This document shows positions 33,442 through 42,090 of a stretch of DNA of 64,000 bases, piece by piece. Each line of letters begins with the position of its first letter. The first letter of the stretch is position 1. Origin of the DNA: Paenibacillus sp. ACRRY (lineage in GTDB: Bacteria; Bacillota; Bacilli; Paenibacillales; Paenibacillaceae); assembly GCF_022346995.1 (NCBI RefSeq), contig NZ_JAKRNM010000005.1, forward strand, positions 310,001 to 374,000. The letters are read 5' to 3'. Position numbers and translations under genes: made by a program. Under the pieces are notes generated by a model. It saw nothing but the letters and a program-made list of their open reading frames with translations, had not been told where the DNA came from and did not search any database.

Positions 33442-36096
33442 ATGGAAAAGTTTATTCTCATAGATGGAAATAGCATTATTTACCGGGCGTTTTTTGCAAT
33501 GCCTCCTCTGACCAATTCAAAAGGACTGCACACCAATGCGGTATATGGTTTCACCACCATGCTGCTCCGATTGCTGGAAGAGCATCAGCCGACCCATGTC
33601 ATGGTGGCATTTGATGCCGGCAAGGTCACTTTCCGTCACGAAGGCTATCAGGAGTATAAGGGCGGCCGCGAAAAAACACCACCCGAGCTGTCGGAACAGT
33701 TTCCATTACTCAAAGAATTGCTGCAAGGACTGGGTATTGCCCAGTTTGAGCTGGCCGGGTTTGAAGCAGACGATATCATCGGAACGTTAACCAAACGCGC
33801 AGACGAGGCTGGAAGACAGGTATTGGTTGTATCGGGTGACAAGGATATGCTGCAGCTTGCCTCCGACCATGTACATATCGGACTCACGCGCAAAGGGGTA
33901 ACCGAAATCGAACTGTATGACCCTGCTCAAATTAAGGAACGTTATGGTCTGACGCCACTCCAAATCATCGATCTCAAAGGCCTGATGGGCGATGCGTCGG
34001 ATAATATTCCGGGTATCCCGGGAGTTGGAGAGAAGACCGCCTTGAAACTTCTGCATCAATTCGGTTCTGTAGAGGAAGTATTGAACGGCACAGGTGAATT
34101 AAAAGGTAAAATGAAAGAGAAGATTGAGGCACACGCCGAAGATGCTCGGATGAGCAAACAACTGGCGACCATTCACCGCGAAGTGCCACTGGAGCAAACC
34201 TGGGATGACATGCAGTTCGACGGGTTAAAAGAAGAACAGGCAGGGCCAGCACTGGCCAAGCTTGAATTCAAATCCTTGCTTGAACGCTTGTCATTCAGTG
34301 GGAGTGCAGGCTCTACGGCAGAAGCGGTACCTGCTGCGGAAGTGGAATCCACGATTGCTACAGAAGAAACGATTGGCGAACTGTTTGGCTCTCTTGAATC
34401 CATTGATGTACTCCATGTAGAGACCCATGGCGATAATCCACATCAAGCGAAATTAATTGGGTTAGCGATTGGATCTGGTGAGGCGTATGTCTTCCTGTCA
34501 CCTGAAGTATTAAACGCTGAAGCTGCGGCTCCGGTTCGCGAATGGCTTGGTAATCCGGACAAGCCCAAACGTGGTTATGATCTGCATCGAATCGATCTGG
34601 CTCTGCACGCGCATGGTCTTGAATTCGCCGGGGCAGCCTTTGATGTGCAGCTTGCTGCCTACTTGCTTGACCCGACGGAATCCAATCAGACCATTAGCGG
34701 CTTGACTTCGAAATATGGCTTGCCTTCCCTGGTTGAAGACGACACAGTTATGGGCAAAGGTGCACGGTACAAGGTGCCTGATGTAGAAATACTTAGCGAT
34801 TTCCTGTGCCGTAAGGCTGCTGCCGTGGCTGCCATTATTCCTCTTCAGGAGCAGGCACTTGAGAATGATGAGATGAACGCGCTCTTTCACGAATTGGAGA
34901 TGCCGTTATCACGCATTCTGGCAGACATGGAGAAACAGGGGATTAAAGCGAATACAGCGGATCTGCAGGCCTTGGGTCGTGAGTTCGAGGAACAGATCAG
35001 CAGGCTGATGGCGGAGATTTACCGACTTTCCGGTACAGAATTCAATCTGAATTCCCCAAGACAATTAGGTGAGATTTTATTCGATAAACTCGGCCTTCCT
35101 GTGGTGAAGAAAACCAAAACAGGTTACTCAACCGATGCAGAAGTACTGGAGAAGCTCGCTCCTTATCATGACGTGGTACAGTTGATTCTTCAATACCGTC
35201 AGCTTGCGAAGCTGCAGTCCACCTATGTAGAGGGTCTCCTCAAGGAAATTTCGGATCGGGACGGCAAAGTCCATACGTATTACCGGCAAACGATCGCTGC
35301 GACAGGGCGTCTCAGCAGTCAGTTCCCGAACTTGCAGAACATTCCGATCCGTCTGGAAGAGGGACGCAAAATCCGGAAGGTGTTTGTTCCTTCCGAGCCA
35401 GGCTGGTCCATTTTGGCTGCCGACTATTCCCAGATTGAATTGCGTGTACTCGCCCATATTTCGGATGACGAACGGCTCAAGGAAGCTTTTGTTCATGATA
35501 TGGATATTCATACCAAAACAGCTTCTGATGTATTCGGGGTGAAAGCCGAAGAGGTGGACAGCGACATGCGTCGTTCGGCCAAGGCTGTTAACTTCGGAAT
35601 CGTGTATGGCATTAGTGATTACGGGCTGTCCCAGAATTTGAACATTACCCGTAAAGAGGCAGCCCAGTTTATCGATCAGTACTTTGAAGTGTTCCAGGGC
35701 GTTCGTCGATATATGGACGACATTGTGAAGGAAGCACGCCAGGATGGCTTTGTCAAAACGCTGCTGGAACGCCGTCGCTACCTGCCGGAAATCAATGCAA
35801 GCAATTTTAATCTGCGTTCATTCGCTGAGCGTACAGCGATGAATACCCCGATCCAGGGGACAGCCGCAGATATTATCAAGCTTGCCATGGTGCAGATGGA
35901 TGAAGCGCTGCGTGAACGCCAATTGAAGAGCCGCATGCTGCTCCAGGTGCATGACGAACTTGTATTCGAAGTACCAGCAGATGAGCTGGAGCTGATGAAG
36001 GAGCTTGTGCCTTCCGTTATGGAAAAAGCATTGGAGCTCTCGGTACCACTCAAGGCAGAAGTCAGTTTCGGGGAAAACTGGTACGAAGCCAAATAA
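33442..36096 (+). CDS. polA: DNA polymerase I
   Basis: 884 residues. The 5' nuclease domain covers 1-290 (FEADDIIGTL, VSGDKDMLQL, GLMGDASDNIPGIPGVGEKTA). A vestigial 3'-5' exonuclease fold covers about 305-480, and the polymerase about 490-884 (DYSQIELRVLAHIS, KAVNFGIVYG, QVHDELVFEVP). The exonuclease is expected to be dead: the first DxE motif reads HVETH and the last Asp motif is replaced in RKAAAVAAI, as in the Geobacillus enzyme. It fills gaps and removes Okazaki primers. mutM follows, forming a repair block. Confidence 0.96.
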   Translation: MEKFILIDGNSIIYRAFFAMPPLTNSKGLHTNAVYGFTTMLLRLLEEHQPTHVMVAFDAGKVTFRHEGYQEYKGGREKTPPELSEQFPLLKELLQGLGIAQFELAGFEADDIIGTLTKRADEAGRQVLVVSGDKDMLQLASDHVHIGLTRKGVTEIELYDPAQIKERYGLTPLQIIDLKGLMGDASDNIPGIPGVGEKTALKLLHQFGSVEEVLNGTGELKGKMKEKIEAHAEDARMSKQLATIHREVPLEQTWDDMQFDGLKEEQAGPALAKLEFKSLLERLSFSGSAGSTAEAVPAAEVESTIATEETIGELFGSLESIDVLHVETHGDNPHQAKLIGLAIGSGEAYVFLSPEVLNAEAAAPVREWLGNPDKPKRGYDLHRIDLALHAHGLEFAGAAFDVQLAAYLLDPTESNQTISGLTSKYGLPSLVEDDTVMGKGARYKVPDVEILSDFLCRKAAAVAAIIPLQEQALENDEMNALFHELEMPLSRILADMEKQGIKANTADLQALGREFEEQISRLMAEIYRLSGTEFNLNSPRQLGEILFDKLGLPVVKKTKTGYSTDAEVLEKLAPYHDVVQLILQYRQLAKLQSTYVEGLLKEISDRDGKVHTYYRQTIAATGRLSSQFPNLQNIPIRLEEGRKIRKVFVPSEPGWSILAADYSQIELRVLAHISDDERLKEAFVHDMDIHTKTASDVFGVKAEEVDSDMRRSAKAVNFGIVYGISDYGLSQNLNITRKEAAQFIDQYFEVFQGVRRYMDDIVKEARQDGFVKTLLERRRYLPEINASNFNLRSFAERTAMNTPIQGTAADIIKLAMVQMDEALRERQLKSRMLLQVHDELVFEVPADELELMKELVPSVMEKALELSVPLKAEVSFGENWYEAK

Positions 36097-36210
36097 CCAA
36101 CGGTTGTGGATTTCCGTTATTTGACAAGCATTACCTCGCAAGGATTCGACACAAGAAGGGGTCCCGCTGAAGCTCAACTTCCGTTATAATATAGGGGAGG
36201 TGAGAACATC

Positions 36211-37041
36211 ATGCCGGAATTACCGGAAGTCGAAACAGTCAGAAGAACATTGAATCAGCTTGTTGTAGGTAAGACCATTGAACGCGTAACCGTTAACTTG
36301 CCGCGCATCATTCAGCGGCCGGACGATATAGAAGCATTTGCACTGGAACTCGCAGGACACACCATCATCGGAGTGGAGCGCAGGGGGAAGTTTTTACGGA
36401 TTTTGTTGGACGGGCTGGTACTGGTCTCCCATCTGCGGATGGAAGGTAGATACGGCGTATACGAGCAGCACGAAGAAGTGGAGAAGCATACCCATGTTAT
36501 CTTTCACTTCACGGATGGCACGGAATTGAGATACAAGGACGTACGGCAGTTTGGAACCATGCATTTGTTTGCAGCGGGAGAAGAGCTCGTATCCAAACCA
36601 TTGTTAAAGCTCGGCCTTGAGCCGCTGGATCCAGCTTTTACCGTGGCTGCTTTTCGTGAAGCTGTTGGTAAACGGACAACCAAAATCAAGGCTGTATTGC
36701 TAAATCAGGCATATGTTGTTGGCATCGGGAATATTTATGTGGACGAAGCCCTTTTTCGCGCAGGCATTCACCCCGAAACCATTGCCAAGACGCTGACTGA
36801 AGCCCAATTGACGGTGCTGCACGAGGCTATTGTAGCTACACTGCAGGATGCCGTAAATGCAGGCGGATCCTCCATCAAATCGTATGTTAATGGACAAGGT
36901 GAGATGGGGATGTTCCAGCACCAATTGAAAATTTATGGTCGCAAATCCGAACCTTGCACAACGTGTGGTACATTGATTGAGAAAAGTGTTGTTGGTGGTC
37001 GCGGGACGCATTACTGTCCGAAGTGCCAACCCCTAAAGTAA
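36211..37041 (+). CDS. mutM: formamidopyrimidine-DNA glycosylase MutM
   Basis: 276 residues. The N-terminal PELPEVETVRRTL gives catalytic Pro2 and Glu3. GNIYVDEALFRAGIHP lies in the helix-two-turn-helix region, QLKIYGRKSEPC contains the family Lys/Arg contacts, and the zinc finger is CTTCGTLIEKSVVGGRGTH-like, ending YCPKCQ. It removes oxidised purines (8-oxoG) and cuts the strand. GGGGAGGTG precedes the ATG and TATAAT (36185-36190) lies just upstream of that, giving a short leader. Confidence 0.95.
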   Translation: MPELPEVETVRRTLNQLVVGKTIERVTVNLPRIIQRPDDIEAFALELAGHTIIGVERRGKFLRILLDGLVLVSHLRMEGRYGVYEQHEEVEKHTHVIFHFTDGTELRYKDVRQFGTMHLFAAGEELVSKPLLKLGLEPLDPAFTVAAFREAVGKRTTKIKAVLLNQAYVVGIGNIYVDEALFRAGIHPETIAKTLTEAQLTVLHEAIVATLQDAVNAGGSSIKSYVNGQGEMGMFQHQLKIYGRKSEPCTTCGTLIEKSVVGGRGTHYCPKCQPLK

Positions 37042-37159
37042 GCCAAAATTGAAATGGTCGTTTACACGCTAACGGTTTGAATTTGTACGGAATGAACGAA
37101 ATGATTAAAACGTAGCACCCATGGATTACTCCCTCCATATACTGATATGGCAGAAATAA

Positions 37160-37205
37160 GCGGGCGAATACCTACTTGTAACGGTAGGTGGAAACGAGTT
37201 CCCGC
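37160..37205 (+). promoter_or_regulatory. structured ytaF leader
   Basis: GCGGG (37160-37164) pairs with CCCGC (37201-37205) around a second stem ACCTAC (37170-37175) / GTAGGT (37184-37189). It ends four bases before the ytaF ribosome site GGGGAGG. It may modulate translation; no known riboswitch class is recognised. Confidence 0.35.
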
Positions 37206-37223
37206 ACAGGGGAGGAATCCAGG

Positions 37224-37979
37224 GTGCTGCATCATTTTATTTCATTGCTGGCGCTTGCTTTGGCGCTTAGTTTAGATGGTTTTGGTGTTGGGATTACATA
37301 CGGGCTGCGCAGGACGAAGATCCCGCTGTTATCCATTGCTGTCATCTCCATTTGTTCGGGGTTGGTCATTGCGTTGTCCATGCAGGTGGGAGTACTGTTA
37401 TCCCATGTGGTATCTCCTGATGTGGCTTCGTTCGTTGGTGCAGTTATTCTGATTGCCATCGGTGCGTGGTCATTAATTCAGTTGATCCGTAAGCAGGGGA
37501 AGGATCGCCTCGAATCGGAAGAGGGAACGGAATCAGTCGGAGATAAAGAGCAAGCAATCGATGCAGCGCGGGTCAAAGGAAGAAATCAAGTGCTGGCACT
37601 TGATCTTGAGCCATCTGCCTCCGGCGGATCGCTGGAACGCATGGTATTTACACTGGAACTTCGGAAATTAGGTGTTGTCATTCAAATATTACGCAGTCCT
37701 TCCAAAGCGGATATGGACAATTCGGGAAGCATATCTGCTCAGGAGGCGATGTGGCTTGGAATCGCGCTATCACTGGATGCCTTCGGTGCAGGGCTCGGAG
37801 CTGCTTTGCTCGGTTTCCCCACATTGTGGACTGCGCTTGTCATCGCGCTGTTCAGTGGCGCGTTTCTGTTAATAGGCATGAAAGTCGGATTGCGTTTTTC
37901 AGCTCTGCGCTGGATGAGAAGGCTGTCCGTACTGCCTGCGTTGTTACTGATGATTATGGGAATAATGAAGCTGTTATGA
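37224..37979 (+). CDS. ytaF: YtaF sporulation membrane protein (MntP-like fold)
   Basis: 251 residues from the GTG at 37224, with GGGGAGG 8 bases before; the frame from 37188 has no site. Two halves each carry three membrane helices with the repeated motif ALALALSLDGFGVGITYG and GIALSLDAFGAGLGAALLG, joined by a charged loop of about 75 residues. The paired Asp motifs resemble MntP manganese exporters. YtaF is sporulation associated in B. subtilis. The stop is 9 bases before coaE. Confidence 0.88.
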   Translation: MLHHFISLLALALALSLDGFGVGITYGLRRTKIPLLSIAVISICSGLVIALSMQVGVLLSHVVSPDVASFVGAVILIAIGAWSLIQLIRKQGKDRLESEEGTESVGDKEQAIDAARVKGRNQVLALDLEPSASGGSLERMVFTLELRKLGVVIQILRSPSKADMDNSGSISAQEAMWLGIALSLDAFGAGLGAALLGFPTLWTALVIALFSGAFLLIGMKVGLRFSALRWMRRLSVLPALLLMIMGIMKLL

Positions 37980-37988
37980 GGTGAAACG

Positions 37989-38585
37989 ATGAATATTGGC
38001 TTAACCGGCGGGATCGCAACGGGAAAGAGCAGTGTTTCCGCCCTTCTTGCCAGTAAGGGAGCGCTGCTGATTGATGCAGACGTGATTGCCCGGGAGGTCA
38101 TGATGCCCGGGCATCATGTTTTGGCTGCCGCCGTACAGCGGTTTGGACAAGCCATATTAAATGAAGACGGGACACTGGACCGGAAAAAGCTGGGCAGCAT
38201 TGTGTTTCAAAATCCCGATGAGCGTAAAGCCCTCGAGGCAATCACACACCCGGCTATTCGCCAGGAGATGCGGGAACGTGCTGCTGCATATGAAGAGGCC
38301 TACCCGGACAAGCTTGTGGTATCGGATATTCCTTTATTGTTTGAATCCGGTCTGGAAAAAGGATTTGATGAGGTTGTCGTTGTTTACGTCCCGAGATCCC
38401 TGCAGCGGGAGCGGCTGATGAGCCGGGATGGCATGACAGAGGAACAGGCTGACGCCCGTATTAATGCGCAGATGGATATTGAACATAAGAAGCAGCGTGC
38501 TGACGTGGTCATTGACAACAGCGGCTTATGGTCGGAGACGGAGCAGCAGGTTATTTCATTTTTGCATCATAAGGGTCTGATATGA
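37989..38585 (+). CDS. coaE: dephospho-CoA kinase
   Basis: 198 residues. P-loop LTGGIATGKSSV at the N-terminus, DADVIAREVM (substrate Asp), ITHPAIRQEMRER and DIPLLFESGLEKGFDEVVVVYV are the family signatures. It performs the last step of coenzyme A synthesis, phosphorylating dephospho-CoA. Start and stop overlap neighbours closely: 9 bases after ytaF, and a 4-base overlap with the transglycosylase gene, as in a tight operon. Confidence 0.95.
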   Translation: MNIGLTGGIATGKSSVSALLASKGALLIDADVIAREVMMPGHHVLAAAVQRFGQAILNEDGTLDRKKLGSIVFQNPDERKALEAITHPAIRQEMRERAAAYEEAYPDKLVVSDIPLLFESGLEKGFDEVVVVYVPRSLQRERLMSRDGMTEEQADARINAQMDIEHKKQRADVVIDNSGLWSETEQQVISFLHHKGLI

Positions 38586-39145
38586 AGTTATTGCGCAAGA
38601 AACGGGTACTGCTGTTGATGTTTGTTTCATTTGTATTGGTACTGTTCCTGAATACAAACTGGATGGCGTGGTTTTATCCGATTCATTACAAGGAAGAGAT
38701 TCGTGCGCAATCACAGAGCTATGAGGTGGACCCTTTCCTTATCGCTTCCATCATTAAGGTGGAAACCAATTTCAAGACAAGCAAGGAATCCAGAAGAGGT
38801 GCCATCGGGCTGATGCAGCTAATGCCGGATACGGCCAACTGGATCATGGAGCAGGCCAAAATTCCGGGAACCTCGTTAGAGGAGCTGAAGCATGAACCGG
38901 GCAGGAACATTCAGCTTGGGACATGGTACCTGCGTAACCTCTCAGAACAGTTTGAAGGCAATGACACGGCCATGATTGCCGCATACAATGCAGGACCAGG
39001 CAAAGTAAGTGGATGGATCAGAGATGGTGTCTGGGACGGCTCATTCGAGACAGTCAAAGACATTCCTTTTGGAGAAACCCGGCACTATGTACAACGAGTG
39101 ATTTATTATTATAATCAGTATGTAAAGATCTATAATACGTTCTAA
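38582..39145 (+). CDS. membrane-anchored lytic transglycosylase (SLT family)
   Basis: 187 residues, overlapping coaE by ATGA. An N-terminal anchor (about 9-27, VLLLMFVSFVLVLFLNTNW) precedes an SLT domain. Its catalytic Glu lies in SIIKVETNFKTSKES, with GAIGLMQLMPDTANWI, AYNAGPGKVSGWI and YVQRVIYYYNQY following. It cleaves peptidoglycan with formation of anhydro ends. Length is that of the short Slt70 relatives found next to coaE in Paenibacillus-type genomes. Confidence 0.9.
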   Translation: MKLLRKKRVLLLMFVSFVLVLFLNTNWMAWFYPIHYKEEIRAQSQSYEVDPFLIASIIKVETNFKTSKESRRGAIGLMQLMPDTANWIMEQAKIPGTSLEELKHEPGRNIQLGTWYLRNLSEQFEGNDTAMIAAYNAGPGKVSGWIRDGVWDGSFETVKDIPFGETRHYVQRVIYYYNQYVKIYNTF

Positions 39146-39239
39146 TGGCTGATTGCTCTTGGATTATGCGGTAGTCTGGAGTAAAATCGGTTTGAATTGA
39201 ATCTGGATATCGTATGTCTTATTTAATAGTAGAAGCACA

Positions 39240-39267
39240 GAGCAGGCCGGTTGTTCACCGGCCGCTC
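39240..39267 (-). terminator. SASP gene terminator candidate
   Basis: On the reverse strand GAGC-GGCCGGT, loop GAACA, ACCGGCC-T-GCTC: an 11-bp GC-rich stem, 36 bases after the SASP stop. The following T tract is poor. Confidence 0.6.
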
Positions 39268-39302
39268 CATGCTCCTCTGTCTAACGTATTACAATGCAGA
39301 TA

Positions 39303-39527
39303 TTATTGGTATTGACCTGCCAATTGCTGTTCTGCAATTGTTACCAGACGTTTCGTGATGTATCCACCGATCGAACCGTTCTCGTAAGAAGTCATGTTAC
39401 CTTGGTATCCGTCTTGTGGGATGCTGATTCCGAGTTCTTGAGCAACTTCATATTTCATTTGCTCCAGTGCTGCGGAAGCGCGAGTTACTACCAAGTTGTT
39501 GGAGTTACCGTTGCTGTTTTGGGCCAT
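39303..39527 (-). CDS. alpha/beta-type small acid-soluble spore protein
   Basis: 74 residues with LEQMKYEVAQELGISIPQDGYQGNMTSYENGSIGGYITKRLV in pieces: the EVA/ELG germination-protease cleavage region and the two conserved DNA-binding helices. It coats spore DNA and protects it from UV and heat. AGGAGGTG lies 6 bases before the ATG. On the reverse strand CATAATA (39564-39558) is a perfect sigma-G -10, while the -35 is poor. Monocistronic. Confidence 0.95.
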   Translation of the reverse strand: MAQNSNGNSNNLVVTRASAALEQMKYEVAQELGISIPQDGYQGNMTSYENGSIGGYITKRLVTIAEQQLAGQYQ

Positions 39528-39640
39528 TGCTGTTCACCTCCTCGCGGTTGGTAAAAGTATTATGTGTCTTCAATGCGATTTTCATAACTAGAAGTGCCAG
39601 GGAATTTATGGTAAAAGAAAAACATGGGAAGTGATCTGAG

Positions 39641-40108
39641 TTGAAATGTCCTTATTGCGCCTATCTAGGTACAAAAGTGCTGGATTCTAGGCCTGCTAAT
39701 GAATCAAAATCCATCCGCCGTCGTCGTGAGTGTGAGCAGTGTAGTCGCCGTTTCACAACGTTTGAAATGGTCGAAGAGACACCGCTGATCGTGATCAAGA
39801 AAGATGGCAGCCGTGAAGAGTTTAGTCGCGACAAAATTCTCCGTGGCCTTATCCGGGCTTGTGAGAAACGTCCTGTCTCTGTAGAGACGCTGGAGATGAT
39901 GGTTTCCGAGGTGGAGAAGTCACTGCGTAACACTGCTGAAGCTGAAGTGGAAAGCCGCCAGATTGGCGAGCTGTTGATGGAGCAGTTGTTCCCGGTTGAT
40001 GAAGTTGCCTATGTGCGGTTCGCTTCTGTGTATCGCCAATTCAAAGACATCAATATGTTCATGAAAGAACTGAAGTCGTTGTTATCCAAAGAGGATCTCG
40101 ACGATTAA
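39641..40108 (+). CDS. nrdR: transcriptional repressor NrdR
   Basis: 155 residues, TTG start behind GGGAAGTGAT. Zinc ribbon CPYCAYLGTKVLDSR ... CEQCSRRFTTFE, then the ATP-cone (about 46-136, VIKKDGSREEFSRDKILRGL). NrdR senses dATP/ATP and represses ribonucleotide reductase genes. The length is standard. It is divergent from the SASP gene. Confidence 0.95.
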   Translation: MKCPYCAYLGTKVLDSRPANESKSIRRRRECEQCSRRFTTFEMVEETPLIVIKKDGSREEFSRDKILRGLIRACEKRPVSVETLEMMVSEVEKSLRNTAEAEVESRQIGELLMEQLFPVDEVAYVRFASVYRQFKDINMFMKELKSLLSKEDLDD

Positions 40109-40211
40109 GAAGTGGATTATGGGAGAAGAGCAGTCTGCGCTTGTAAAAATGAGTGTTCTTGTCTGTACAGAGGTTGTTCTTCTCCAAACACTTTGCGTTC
40201 TGAAAAAGTTA

Positions 40212-40240
40212 TTGACAGCTAAAGCTGCATTTTATATGAT
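40212..40240 (+). promoter_or_regulatory. sigma-A promoter of the tRNA-Ala gene
   Basis: Consensus TTGACA (40212-40217), a 17-base spacer and TATGAT (40235-40240), 54 bases before the tRNA. Confidence 0.85.
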
Positions 40241-40293
40241 ATAGGAGTCGCCTGTGAAACTTCGCAGAAGCGGACAAGTACATATATAAATGT

Positions 40294-40366
40294 GGGGCCT
40301 TAGCTCAGCTGGGAGAGCGCATCGCTGGCAGCGATGAGGTCAGGGGTTCGATCCCCCTAGGCTCCA
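40294..40366 (+). tRNA. tRNA-Ala (anticodon GGC)
   Basis: 73 bases. Acceptor arm GGGGCCT/AGGCTCC with one G-T pair, D arm GCTC/GAGC, anticodon arm CATCG/CGATG with loop CTGGCAG (GGC at 40327-40329), T arm AGGGG/CCCCT with loop TTCGATC, and discriminator A. No CCA is encoded. It has its own promoter and terminator, so it is a lone tRNA gene. Confidence 0.95.
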
Positions 40367-40378
40367 TAAAATTATGAA

Positions 40379-40407
40379 AAAGTCGATCTGAGAAGATCGG
40401 CTTTTTT
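40379..40407 (+). terminator. tRNA gene terminator
   Basis: AAGTCGATCT / AGATCGGCTT stem with one G-T pair, followed by TTTT, 13 bases after the tRNA. Confidence 0.85.
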
Positions 40408-40562
40408 GCATATTAAATGCGCTCTTGCTTCAAGTTAAGCTACTTATTTGTATAAATTAAACTCACTTCTTCATTTTAGTTTTCACCTCATTAGCCCATT
40501 CCCTCCGCGAATGTCCTTCATACAGTATAAGGTGCCTATATCGTATGACGGAAGAACATTAG

Positions 40563-41921
40563 TTGAAATTGAAAACGGAGCTTACAGGGAGAGTTATTTT
40601 CAAAGGAGATCCGGGCTATGAGGCCGCGCGGAAGAATTGGGATCCTCATACCGACAGATATCCTAAAGTGTTTGTCTTTGCCAAGAAAACGAAAGACGTT
40701 TCGAATGCCATCAAGTGGGCTCGGGAACATAAGGTGCCCATTCGGCCAAGGAGTGGAAGACACTCTCTGGAGGTGAATCTTTCACAGGTAAACGGTGGAA
40801 TCGTCATCGATGTGAGTGATTTGAATACAGTGAAACTGAACAAAAAGAAGGGTACGGTCGTTGTGGGAACCGGCAACCGTGTGGGAAGAATCGCCAATAT
40901 GCTGGCACGACAAGGATTCATCGCTCCCTTCGGTGATAGTCCTACGGTAGGAATCGGCGGTATCACATTAGGCGGTGGAATTGGACCTCTTCAGCGATCC
41001 ATTGGTCTCATCAGTGACAATCTTCTTGAAATCGAGATGGTCGATGCAAACGGCAAAGTGATTCGTGCGAGTAAAACCTGTAATCCAGACCTGTTTTGGG
41101 CCTCTCGCGGTGGTGGCGGAGGTAATTTCGGTGTGTACACCAAGTATAAATTCAAAGTACACCGAGCCCCAGCGAAGGCTACCGTATTTCGCATCACTTG
41201 GCCATGGAATCAATTCGAAAAGGTATTTAAAGCATGGCAAAAGTGGGCTCCATCCGTTAACTTCAAGCTGGGTAGCGAGTTATCCATCGGACCGAAAAAA
41301 GGCGGTAATGTCAGCATGGAGGGCTTGTTTTTGGGTTCCAAAACGGAGGCACTCCGTTTGCTAAAACCGATTACGAGCGTTGGAACACCCACAAATTCAA
41401 TTATCCGGCTAGTGCCGTACCCAGAAGCAGTGAAATTCCTATTGCCTCCTGATCCAGTGCTTACGCAAAGGTACAGCAACCAATTCTCTTCTGGCTTTGC
41501 CAAATGTCCGTTTCCTGATAAAGCTATTAAACCCATGCGGGATTTTTTGGAGAACGTGGAAGGAGAAGATGCCGGCTTCTTCTTCCTTAACTGGGGCGGT
41601 GCTGTGAGCCGTAAGTCACCAAAATCAACTGCATTTTACTGGCGCAAAGCGAAATTTTATGTGGAATGGAACAGCTCATGGACCAAAGCATCCGAAGCCG
41701 CCAAAAACATCGCTATCGTTCGTATGACCCGCAAGAAACTGCAGCCATTCATTGTAGGATCCTATATTAACGTTCCGGATCAGGGAATTAAGAACTCAGG
41801 GCCCGTTTACTATGGAGCGAACTATGCCAGATTACGGAGAGTCAAAGCTAAGTATGATCCAAAAAATGTGTTCAATAATCCGCAAAGCATCATTCCAGCG
41901 AAGAATGCAAAAGTAAAATAA
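40563..41921 (+). CDS. berberine-bridge-type FAD oxidoreductase (YgaK/CotQ-like)
   Basis: 452 residues, TTG start with a weak GGAAGAA site. The FAD-binding domain has PIRPRSGRHSLEVNL, whose His normally carries 8-alpha-linked FAD, and GGITLGGGIGPLQRSIGL. The latter lacks the Cys used for a second flavin link in plant-type enzymes. The BBE segment at the C-terminus is YYGANYARLRRVKAKYDPKNVF. It oxidises an alcohol, sugar or amine with oxygen; the substrate is unknown. CATACAGTA (40519-40527) upstream is a perfect sigma-K-type -10 without a matching -35, which may fit a coat-protein role like CotQ. Confidence 0.85.
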   Translation: MKLKTELTGRVIFKGDPGYEAARKNWDPHTDRYPKVFVFAKKTKDVSNAIKWAREHKVPIRPRSGRHSLEVNLSQVNGGIVIDVSDLNTVKLNKKKGTVVVGTGNRVGRIANMLARQGFIAPFGDSPTVGIGGITLGGGIGPLQRSIGLISDNLLEIEMVDANGKVIRASKTCNPDLFWASRGGGGGNFGVYTKYKFKVHRAPAKATVFRITWPWNQFEKVFKAWQKWAPSVNFKLGSELSIGPKKGGNVSMEGLFLGSKTEALRLLKPITSVGTPTNSIIRLVPYPEAVKFLLPPDPVLTQRYSNQFSSGFAKCPFPDKAIKPMRDFLENVEGEDAGFFFLNWGGAVSRKSPKSTAFYWRKAKFYVEWNSSWTKASEAAKNIAIVRMTRKKLQPFIVGSYINVPDQGIKNSGPVYYGANYARLRRVKAKYDPKNVFNNPQSIIPAKNAKVK

Positions 41922-42024
41922 TATGGTTGAGTTAGCTTGGAAGAAGAGGACAGAGGCTGCTGTAAAGCAGCATATCAGCTGTAGACATCTCAGGTCTGGA
42001 AGCGATAACAATGCGTAGTATAGG

Positions 42025-42054
42025 AAAATGCCCTTGTACAAGGGCATTTTTTTT
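42025..42054. terminator. terminator between FAD oxidase and anti-sigma genes
   Basis: AAAATGCCCTT / AAGGGCATTTT stem with loop GTAC and a T run; placed between convergent genes. Confidence 0.9.
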
Positions 42055-42090
42055 CGCAATGGTTATTTTATCTTGGTTAAGGTTTGGTTA

